Shown in pieces: positions 1 to 5,278 of a stretch of 14,289 nucleotides of DNA. The notes below the pieces were generated by a model. That model was not told the origin of the DNA. It did not search any database and worked only from the letters and a program-made list of their open reading frames with translations. A program made the translations under genes and the position numbers. Source of the DNA: Chloroflexia bacterium (GTDB lineage: Bacteria > Chloroflexota > Chloroflexia > Thermomicrobiales > UBA6265). The stretch is from assembly GCA_013698495.1 (NCBI GenBank), contig JACCUV010000386.1, forward strand, positions 1 through 14,289. The letters run 5' to 3'. The number at the start of each line of letters is the position of its first letter. Within the stretch, counting starts at the first letter, position 1.

Positions 1-64
1 AATTCTGCGACTGGTGGGTGTTTGGCGGTTGCGTTCATAACACGCGCAGCGTATCCCCTACCCA

Positions 65-83
65 ATGCGCTTGTCAAGCGCAT
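65..83. repeat. Perfect 9-bp palindrome downstream of aroE
   Basis: ATGCGCTTG and CAAGCGCAT flank a single T, giving a perfect inverted repeat that can fold as a 7-bp stem with a 5-nt loop. It begins 17 nt beyond the aroE stop on the minus strand, which is where a terminator would sit. No T-tract follows on that strand, so it is not a classic intrinsic terminator. It could equally be a protein-binding site. The structure is seen directly; its role is inferred. The rest of positions 1-100 shows nothing I recognise. Confidence 0.45.
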
Positions 84-100
84 CGGTTGCGTGCCGGCAG

Positions 101-955
101 TCAGACGCGCCGCGCCTGCTCGGCGAGCACGGCCTGTCGCATCGAGTCCACTGGCGCCGTACGACCCGTCCACAACTCGAACGACCTGGCCCCCTGATAG
201 ACAAGCATTGGCAGCCCGTCGACCGCCTTGAGCCCGCGTTTGGAGGCGGCCCGCAGCAGCGCGGTCGATCGGTACGTGAGATCGAAAACCACGGCATCGT
301 CGGGCAACGCCGCGATGACCTCTAGGTCGAACGGCAGATCCTCGCCATGCCACCCGATCGACGTCGCGTTCACCAGCACGGAGACTGAATGAGCGAGTTC
401 GGCCAGCGCGTTCCAGGGGTTCACCAGGATAGCCGTCCACTCCGAGCCGTCGAGCGACCCGGCAAGCGTGTCCGCTTTTCCCTGCGTACGATTGACGGGA
501 ACGATCTCGCCAAACCCGGCCTCCTGGAGGCTGGCGAGAACGGCCCGCGAAGCCCCACCTGCGCCCACCACCAGCGCCCGACTGGCAACGCGACCGGCCA
601 ACACTTCGGCCAGCGATCGACCGAAACCGAAGGCGTCGGTGTTGTCGCCGTGAAGCTCGCCATCGCGTGGCACGATCGTGTTCACGGCGCCGATGCGGCG
701 GGCTGTATCCGAAATCACGTCCAATAGCGGGATCGCGACCTGCTTGTGTGGGACCGTGACATTGGCGCCGAGTGTTCCCAACCGCCGCAGTGACTCGACC
801 CGTGCCCCGAGGTCAGCGGCGGCGGTCGGCCACAGTTCGTACCTGGCCTCGATCCCGAGCGCCTCGAACGCGGCGTTGTGCATGTGTGGCGAGAGCGAAT
901 GCTCAACCGGATCGCCGATCAGGCCGACGACCAACCGTCCACCAAACTGCGCCAT
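101..955 (-). CDS. aroE: Shikimate dehydrogenase (NADP+)
   Basis: This enzyme reduces 3-dehydroshikimate to shikimate with NADPH in the cytosolic shikimate pathway to aromatic amino acids. The 284-residue length is normal for the family. The N-terminal substrate domain carries the SLSP shikimate-binding motif (residues 20-23), the NVTVPHK motif with the catalytic lysine (Lys71), and the GDNTDAFG motif with Asp107, the partner of that lysine. The nucleotide domain has the glycine-rich GAGGASRA loop (131-138), the NRT motif (155-157) that usually reads the NADP phosphate, NATSIGW (196-202), and YQGARSFELWTG near the end with the conserved Gln254. The ATG start lies 8 bp after the mltG stop, so the two are probably co-transcribed. 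The upstream GAAGG is close to the ATG and weak, which fits translational coupling. No key residue is missing. Confidence 0.96.
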   Translation of the reverse strand: MAQFGGRLVVGLIGDPVEHSLSPHMHNAAFEALGIEARYELWPTAAADLGARVESLRRLGTLGANVTVPHKQVAIPLLDVISDTARRIGAVNTIVPRDGELHGDNTDAFGFGRSLAEVLAGRVASRALVVGAGGASRAVLASLQEAGFGEIVPVNRTQGKADTLAGSLDGSEWTAILVNPWNALAELAHSVSVLVNATSIGWHGEDLPFDLEVIAALPDDAVVFDLTYRSTALLRAASKRGLKAVDGLPMLVYQGARSFELWTGRTAPVDSMRQAVLAEQARRV

Positions 956-963
956 GACCTTCG

Positions 964-2145
964 CTACCCAATCTCGACGAGGCGTCGATCCGGAATGGCG
1001 ACGACGACCGCGAAGTCCGGGTCATCGTTCCACCCGCCGCCGCAAATTTCGGCTGTGGGATTGAACGTACAGATATTTTGCTCGTGCTCGGCCAGGTTGT
1101 CCGTAAAGGCATGCGTGCCGGTGCCGTCGTTGCGAGCCTGCATGAACAGGAAACCATGTTCTTCCGGCGAGAGCACCGCCTGGATCGCCCTGAGGCCGGG
1201 ATTCGCGATCGGACCCGCCGGCAATTCTGGCGTCAAATCCTCGTTGTAGGTGTTGTAGGGGCTGTCGAACCCCTCCTCGAGGAGTTGGGTGTCGAGTTGG
1301 GGCCACCATTCATTCTCACGTGTGCCCACGACGTATTGCACGGTCGGGTCGGCCTGGAGCGGCAACCCCTGATCGAGGCGATTGGTGTAGAGTCCGGCGA
1401 TCGTGACCCGCTCCTGCTCGGCCTGCGCTTCGCGCTCGACGATCGAGGCGAGAGTCACGACTTCGTAGATCGATTGTCCACTACCGCTCGTCTGGTCCCG
1501 CATCTCGCCCGTGAACTGGGCGTCGAAGCCATTGAGGAGGTAGTCGATCACCGTCTGCGGGGAAGCGTTGGAAGGTATGTCGTAGGTGTTGGGGAAGAGG
1601 AATCCTTCGAGGCTGGCGCCCGCGGGCAGGCTGCTCAGGAAGCTCCATTGACCGGGGTTGGCGGGATTGTAGGCGGCGTCGATGAATTCCTGGGAATCTC
1701 CTTCCCAACCGGCGTCGACAAGGGTTTGAGCGTACTGCTCAATCCGCTGACCTTCGATAAACGTGATCTGGAGCGCCTCGCCTGGCGCCGTGACGGTTGC
1801 GTCCGGGTCGTCTTCACTGGGGACGCTAACCGCCTCGATGATGTCCGATGCGCTCATTCCGTGGCGCAGGGTATAGGTGCCTGGCCGCAGGTCGTCGCCC
1901 GAGAAGCGAAAACGCGTCTCGAACAGGAAACCATACCGGATGAGTTCGGCCTCGGTCAGCATCTCGGCCAGCGCGGCGCCGTCGTCGTCCTCACTGATCG
2001 TGATCGTGACCGGTCGACCGATATCCTCGGACCGTTCGCGATCGTTCCAGTAGTTGAAGAATGAGATGCTGCCCGCGATCGCCAGCGCGGTCAGCGCGAC
2101 GATACTGATAATCTTGAGCGATTGGGTGAGGACACGTACGAGCAA
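964..2145 (-). CDS. mltG: Endolytic murein transglycosylase MltG (YceG-like)
   Basis: MltG is a membrane-anchored lytic transglycosylase that cuts nascent glycan strands and helps set their length. From the TTG start proposed here it has 393 residues: a short cytoplasmic tip, one hydrophobic segment (about 11-30), a LysM-like region (about 45-110), then the YceG catalytic domain. Visible family motifs are LEGFLFPNTY (179-188), LASIVERE (232-239) with the expected catalytic Glu237, ADPTVQY (265-271), SPYNTY (295-300), GPIANPG (311-317) and a late H-x-F-T (345-348). The frame stays open upstream to 2418, but that extension lies over miaA and looks unlike protein. The TTG at 2145 has AGGAG six bases upstream and starts just before the membrane segment. 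The C-terminal tail of about 35 residues after the EHEQN motif, with Cys359 and Cys368, is longer than in E. coli. It is divergent from miaA and directly upstream of aroE. Confidence 0.93.
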   Translation of the reverse strand: MLVRVLTQSLKIISIVALTALAIAGSISFFNYWNDRERSEDIGRPVTITISEDDDGAALAEMLTEAELIRYGFLFETRFRFSGDDLRPGTYTLRHGMSASDIIEAVSVPSEDDPDATVTAPGEALQITFIEGQRIEQYAQTLVDAGWEGDSQEFIDAAYNPANPGQWSFLSSLPAGASLEGFLFPNTYDIPSNASPQTVIDYLLNGFDAQFTGEMRDQTSGSGQSIYEVVTLASIVEREAQAEQERVTIAGLYTNRLDQGLPLQADPTVQYVVGTRENEWWPQLDTQLLEEGFDSPYNTYNEDLTPELPAGPIANPGLRAIQAVLSPEEHGFLFMQARNDGTGTHAFTDNLAEHEQNICTFNPTAEICGGGWNDDPDFAVVVAIPDRRLVEIG

Positions 2146-2151
2146 CCTGAA

Positions 2152-2156
2152 CTCCT
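2152..2156 (-). promoter_or_regulatory. Shine-Dalgarno site supporting the mltG TTG start
   Basis: Read on the minus strand this is AGGAG, with six bases to the TTG at 2145-2143. No ATG or GTG in the mltG frame has a comparable site close to the hydrophobic anchor, so this site decides the start. Confidence 0.6.
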
Positions 2157-2215
2157 GGATTCGAGACTGGAATGAGTGGCTGGACGTCGCGACAACTCGC
2201 GAACGGCGGTGGGGA

Positions 2216-3247
2216 ATGACTGAAAATGCTCCAGCCGGGAAGGATGAGCGCGCGATCTGCGCCGACCCTATTCTAGGCGCGAATCGCTCCGGGAACCAAT
2301 CGCAGCCGACTGGTCGAAACGCCAAACCGCCACTCATCGTGATCGTCGGCGCCACCGCGACCGGTAAAACCGGTCTGGCCATCGACCTCGCCGCGCGGCT
2401 GCCGATCGAGATCGTCAATGCCGATTCGCGGGCGTTCTACCGGGGCATGGACATTGGCACGGCCAAGCCGACTGTGTCCGACAGGGCGCGCGCGACGCAC
2501 CACCTGATTGACATTCTCGACCCGGACGAACCGATGTCACTCTCGCTGTTCCAACAGTTGGCGATGGACCACATCGCCGCCATTCACGCGCGGCGGCGCA
2601 TCCCGCTGCTCGTTGGCGGCACGGCCCAATACGTCAATGCCGTGGTCGAGGGCTGGCGCATCCCGGCGGTGACGCCAAATCACCAGCGCCGCCTGGAACT
2701 GGAACGCGAAGCCGGGGAAATTGGTGTTGAGGCGATCCTGAACCGGCTGGCCGCGGTCGATCCGGCGGCGGCGGCCAAAACGGGCCCAAACCTGCGCCGG
2801 ATCGTCCGCGCGCTGGAGGTGTTCGAGACCACCGGAGTCCCGATTTCCCAACTACAAGGCAAGGACGACGTCCCCTTTCAGGCGATCGGGTTCGAACTCT
2901 GGGCGCCGCGCGACGAGTTGTACGCCCGGATCGATCGGCGGGTCGATGAGCAAGTTGCCGCTGGTCTCGTCGAGGAGGTGCGTGGCCTGCTGGATCGAGG
3001 ATTCGATCCCAACCTGCCGGCGTTTTCCAGCATCGGCTACCGGCAACTGATGTCGGCGATCGCGAGCGATGGCGATCTCGACGAAGCGATCGCCCGGATC
3101 AAACTCGACACCCATCGCCTGGTGCGGCATCAGCAGACCTGGTTCCGCAAGGACGATCGCCTGCTCCGGATTGACACGACCCGGGAGACGCCAATCGAAC
3201 GCGTCGTGGCTGACGTGGGCGGCGTCTGCCGGTTGTTCCTGGATTGA
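2216..3247 (+). CDS. miaA: tRNA dimethylallyltransferase (tRNA A37 prenyltransferase)
   Basis: MiaA transfers a dimethylallyl group from DMAPP to N6 of adenosine 37 in tRNAs that read codons beginning with U. The 343-residue product has the P-loop GATATGKT (45-52), NADSR then YRGMDIGTAKP (68-85), the HHLIDILDP segment (95-103), the LVGGT loop (132-136), LRRIVRALE (193-201), IDRRVDEQ (239-246), SSIGYRQL (271-278) and the RLVRHQQTWFRK tRNA-contact segment (301-312), all in family order. The ATG at 2216 follows a GGTGGGG stretch. It adds about 38 polar residues before the first beta strand, more than the usual few, but no good start lies closer. A longer in-frame reading from 2054 would run into mltG coding sequence and is not favoured. 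The gene stands alone and diverges from mltG. Confidence 0.95.
   Translation: MTENAPAGKDERAICADPILGANRSGNQSQPTGRNAKPPLIVIVGATATGKTGLAIDLAARLPIEIVNADSRAFYRGMDIGTAKPTVSDRARATHHLIDILDPDEPMSLSLFQQLAMDHIAAIHARRRIPLLVGGTAQYVNAVVEGWRIPAVTPNHQRRLELEREAGEIGVEAILNRLAAVDPAAAAKTGPNLRRIVRALEVFETTGVPISQLQGKDDVPFQAIGFELWAPRDELYARIDRRVDEQVAAGLVEEVRGLLDRGFDPNLPAFSSIGYRQLMSAIASDGDLDEAIARIKLDTHRLVRHQQTWFRKDDRLLRIDTTRETPIERVVADVGGVCRLFLD
2270..2299 (-). promoter_or_regulatory. Possible sigma-70-type promoter for mltG-aroE
   Basis: On the minus strand a TAGAAT -10 box (2275-2270) lies 18 bp from a weak TTGGTT -35 box (2299-2294). It would start transcripts about 120 nt before the mltG TTG. The site lies inside the 5' end of miaA on the other strand, so the two divergent transcripts would overlap. 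The -10 match is good and the -35 poor; this is a prediction only. Confidence 0.25.
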
Positions 3248-3408
3248 GCCACGACGCACCGGAAGCCACGATCCGCTCCGGAGAGCACTATGAAAAGGGC
3301 TGTATACTACTACCCAAAGGAAAGCGTTGGAACTGACGCCACAACGCTACGCCAGCGATCCGCCATAGTTTGCCGCTTCGATCACGTCAACGAGACAGGA
3401 GCCAGCAC
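3248..3408 (+). promoter_or_regulatory. Leader and probable promoter of the sulfurtransferase gene
   Basis: A TATACT hexamer at 3303-3308 is a good -10 candidate, though no convincing -35 lies 16-18 bp upstream. A transcript from it would have a leader of about 95 nt. In that leader AGCGTTG (3323-3329) and CAACGCT (3342-3348) form a perfect 7-bp inverted repeat around a 12-nt loop. An AGGAG Shine-Dalgarno site (3397-3401) stands seven bases before the ATG at 3409. Near 3259-3280 a 5-bp CCGGA/TCCGG repeat could mark the end of miaA, but no T-tract follows. Confidence 0.4.
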
Positions 3409-4302
3409 ATGACCACGACCGCCACCGTCCCCCAGGCCGACGAGAAATTCGCGGGATACGCGCATCCAAGCATGCTCGTTTCCACCGCCTGGCTCGCCGA
3501 AAATCTGGACAACCCCTCAATTCGGGTCGTCGAGTCGGATGAAGACATCCTGCTTTACGAAATCGGACACATTCCCGGGGCAGTCAAGCTCGATTGGCAT
3601 ACCGAACTCCAGGATCAGGTCAAACGCGATTTCGTCGACAAGGCCGCGTTTGAGGCACTGCTCGAAGAACGCGGCATCGGCAACCACACGACGGTCGTGT
3701 GCTACGGTGACAAGAACAACTGGTACGCCACCTACGCGCTGTGGCTGTTCAGGTACTACGGTCACGAGGACACGCGCATTCTGGACGGTGGCCGCATCAA
3801 GTGGGAAGCTGAGGGTCGGCAATACACGCGGGAGATGCCCACCCACGAACGCGCCGCGTACACCGCCAGCGAACCCGACGAGTCGATTCGCGCTTTCCGT
3901 GAAGACGTCCTGAAGCAGGTCGAATCGGGCAGCCCAGCATTGGTCGATGTCCGCTCGCCGGCCGAATTCACCGGCGAGTTGCTGCACGCGATCGGCTATC
4001 CGCAAGAGGGCGCGCAACGCGCCGGACACGTCGCGGGGGCCCGCAACATCCCGTGGGGCACGGCCGCCCAGGCCGACGGCACGTTCAAGCCCGTCGACGA
4101 ATTGCGGACGCTCTACGCCAAAGAAGGGATCACGCCAGACAAGGAGATCATCGCCTACTGCCGGATCGGCGAACGCTCGAGTCACACCTGGTTCGTGCTG
4201 ACGCACCTGCTGGGGTACGAGAACGTCCGCAACTATGACGGCTCGTGGACCGAGTACGGCAGCCTGGTCAACGTCCCGATCGAAAAGAGCGAAGGTGTAT
4301 AG
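3409..4302 (+). CDS. Two-domain thiosulfate/3-mercaptopyruvate sulfurtransferase (rhodanese)
   Basis: This enzyme moves a sulfane sulfur from thiosulfate or mercaptopyruvate to a thiophilic acceptor through a cysteine persulfide. The 297 residues form two rhodanese domains. The N-terminal one (about 20-140) has GHIPGAVKLDW (53-63) and a loop YGDKNNWYA (99-107) without cysteine at the active position, as usual for the structural half of tandem enzymes. The C-terminal one (about 165-290) has VDVRSPAEF (179-187), AGHVAGARNIPW (205-216) and the active loop AYCRIGERSSHTW (249-261) with catalytic Cys251. The CRIGERSS loop and the NYDGSWTEYGSL tail closely match the actinobacterial CysA2/SseA type as I remember it. 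I leave the symbol blank because naming varies. An AGGAG site precedes the ATG by seven bases. An Fe-S scaffold gene follows 147 bp downstream, so sulfur supply to cluster assembly is a reasonable guess, not shown. Confidence 0.94.
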   Translation: MTTTATVPQADEKFAGYAHPSMLVSTAWLAENLDNPSIRVVESDEDILLYEIGHIPGAVKLDWHTELQDQVKRDFVDKAAFEALLEERGIGNHTTVVCYGDKNNWYATYALWLFRYYGHEDTRILDGGRIKWEAEGRQYTREMPTHERAAYTASEPDESIRAFREDVLKQVESGSPALVDVRSPAEFTGELLHAIGYPQEGAQRAGHVAGARNIPWGTAAQADGTFKPVDELRTLYAKEGITPDKEIIAYCRIGERSSHTWFVLTHLLGYENVRNYDGSWTEYGSLVNVPIEKSEGV

Positions 4303-4449
4303 GTCCTCGGACCTGCAGCCACTCTTCGGGGCCGATTTCGAGCCTGCCCTGAGCGCAGTCCAATCGGTCGGCCCAAGTCGAATCGAGCCGCCCATGTCCC
4401 GCGGGGGAGGTCTTGGTGTCCTCCCGCACTCACAAAGGCAAAGACAACC
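4303..4449 (+). repeat. Hairpin-rich spacer between sulfurtransferase and scaffold genes
   Basis: Three structures are visible. AGGTCC/GGACCT is a tight 6-bp inverted repeat just after the stop. GGGCCGA near 4330 can pair with TCGGCCC near 4370 (7 bp), while the overlapping CCGATT can pair instead with AATCGG (6 bp), so two folds exclude each other. GGGAGG (4405-4410) and CCTCCC (4420-4425) form a strong stem with a 9-nt loop, about 24 nt before the next start. The segment CCTGCCCTGAGCGCAGTC resembles a dispersed intergenic repeat I remember from Chloroflexota genomes. No run of T follows any stem. Confidence 0.45.
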
Positions 4450-4884
4450 TTGGACCGCCAGGAATACATCGAATACCTTCTCGACCACTTCCAGAATCCC
4501 CGGAACCGGGGCAGGATGGAAGGCGCCGACGTCCAGCTCGGAGGCGGCAATCCCGGTTGCGGCGACCTGATCACGATGTACCTCAAGATCGACGACGACC
4601 GCGTCAGCGAAGTCAGTTTCGAGGGTGAGGGCTGCACGATCAGCCAGGCCGGCGGCTCGATCGTGACCGAACTGATCGAAGGCCTGACGCTCGACGAAAT
4701 CAAGGAACTCGGAACCCACACGATGAAGGAAGAAATGGGTGACGACGTCGTCAAGAGCCGCGTCCGCTGCGCGACGCTGGCGCTGGGCACCGTCCAGGCG
4801 GCGATCGACCAGTACCGCAAGGACCGCACGCTGGCGGCGCTTAGTCAGGACGCCAAGGGACTCAAAGTCACCTTCGAGAATTAG
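4450..4884 (+). CDS. Fe-S cluster assembly scaffold protein, IscU/SufU/NifU-N family
   Basis: This is a cytosolic scaffold on which nascent [2Fe-2S] or [4Fe-4S] clusters are built, or in SufU-type members a zinc-dependent sulfur acceptor. The 144 residues cover the whole IscU-like fold. It has the three ligand cysteines in place: NPGCGD (Cys37 with Asp39), GEGCTIS (Cys62) and SRVRCATL (Cys107). Arg106 stands where IscU has a histidine, which is SufU-like. The insertion of about 20 residues that marks Bacillus SufU between the second and third cysteine is absent, so the subtype is mixed. The start is a TTG with a weak AAAGG 11 bases upstream. The next ATG would remove the conserved YLLDHFQNPRNRG segment. 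The last 15 residues are a short extra tail. No cysteine desulfurase, sufB/C/D or iscR lies beside it; the neighbour is the sulfurtransferase. Confidence 0.92.
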   Translation: MDRQEYIEYLLDHFQNPRNRGRMEGADVQLGGGNPGCGDLITMYLKIDDDRVSEVSFEGEGCTISQAGGSIVTELIEGLTLDEIKELGTHTMKEEMGDDVVKSRVRCATLALGTVQAAIDQYRKDRTLAALSQDAKGLKVTFEN

Positions 4885-4942
4885 AGCGATTCGCGCGACG
4901 ATTGACACCCATCGCGCTGTGAAATGTGTTGTCGTTCCAACG

Positions 4943-4995
4943 AAGGAGGAATCGTGAGATCTCCAACGATCGATTGGCGATCAGTTAATCAATAG
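4943..4995 (+). other. Strong Shine-Dalgarno site with 13-codon frame (leader peptide or gene remnant)
   Basis: AAGGAGG (4943-4949) lies four bases before a GTG (4954). The frame reads MRSPTIDWRSVNQ and ends in TAG at 4993-4995. The ribosome-binding site is among the strongest in the window, yet nothing substantial follows. It could be a small leader peptide, or the 5' stump of a gene lost when the repeats to the right arrived. I do not recognise the peptide. A TTGACA hexamer 36 nt upstream is a possible -35, but its -10 partner is weak. Confidence 0.25.
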
Positions 4996-5059
4996 GGGTT
5001 GCGCCGTATCGCCACGCGTGCCTCCCGCTGTCACAATCGGGCCGTAGAAGGTGACTCGC

Positions 5060-5108
5060 CACCCGCGGCTTTTGGAGTCCTATAGATTTCTCATTCCTCG
5101 AAATGACA
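5060..5108. repeat. 49-bp direct repeat, copy 1
   Basis: Copy 1 matches copy 2 (5134-5182) at 41 of 49 positions by eye. It includes an inverted repeat ATTTC / GAAAT around a 9-nt loop (TCATTCCTC). On the minus strand it reads GTCATTTCGAGGAATGAG and on to AAATC. That resembles the 'GTCATTTCGAG...GAGAAATC' dispersed intergenic repeats I remember from Thermomicrobia and other genomes; that family link is from memory. Confidence 0.7.
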
Positions 5109-5133
5109 ACCATCGACAACCCTGATGTAGATC

Positions 5134-5182
5134 CACACGCGGCATTTGGAGTCCCAAGGAATTCTCGTTCCTCGAATTGACA
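5134..5182. repeat. 49-bp direct repeat, copy 2
   Basis: This is the second copy, 25 bp after the first ends. Its stem is AATTC / GAATT, against ATTTC / GAAAT in copy 1: the second base of the left arm and its partner in the right arm have both changed, so pairing is kept. Both copies share the CGCGGC and TTTGGAGTCC blocks on the left and TTCCTCGAA on the right. Confidence 0.7.
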
Positions 5183-5201
5183 TGAGTCGCATCCCCTGCT
5201 G

Positions 5202-5230
5202 TTGACCTGTTCGTCACGAGTGCGTACCGT
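5202..5230 (+). promoter_or_regulatory. Probable promoter of the GH116-like hydrolase gene
   Basis: TTGACC (5202-5207) and TACCGT (5225-5230) are separated by 17 bp. The -35 matches consensus at five of six bases and the -10 at three of six. It begins 20 bp beyond the second repeat copy, giving a leader of about 40 nt before the GTG start. It resembles the TTGCCA/TACCAT candidate before the importer genes. Confidence 0.35.
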
Positions 5231-5278
5231 TGCCAACAACGACCGCACCGCCGACAAATCGAAGGGGTGGCAACGACC

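Larger units (their letters stand above)
4885..5278. other. Gene-free region with orphan Shine-Dalgarno site, repeats and GH116 promoter
   Basis: No protein-like reading frame is present on either strand. The short minus-strand frames here only translate the repeats. The content from left to right is a consensus TTGACA (4902-4907) without a good -10, an AAGGAGG site with a 13-codon frame (4943-4995), two 49-bp direct repeats (5060-5108 and 5134-5182), and a likely promoter plus ribosome-binding site for the glycoside hydrolase gene. Confidence 0.7.

Noticed and set aside
65..83. A tRNA-like anticodon arm (7-nt loop TTGTCAA, or TTGACAA on the minus strand)
   Set aside because: No D-arm, T-arm GGTTC block or acceptor stem is found at the right distances on either strand. 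It is better described as a simple palindrome.
1078..2064. A 328-residue plus-strand frame inside mltG
   Set aside because: It is the shadow of mltG, which has a complete set of family motifs on the other strand.
3517..4908. A 463-residue open frame on the minus strand opposite the sulfurtransferase and scaffold genes
   Set aside because: It has no recognisable motif, spans two convincing genes and the spacer between them, and is the sort of long antisense frame expected at high GC.
5060..5182. A CRISPR array
   Set aside because: There are only two copies, diverged by about 16 percent, with a single 25-bp gap and no cas genes nearby.
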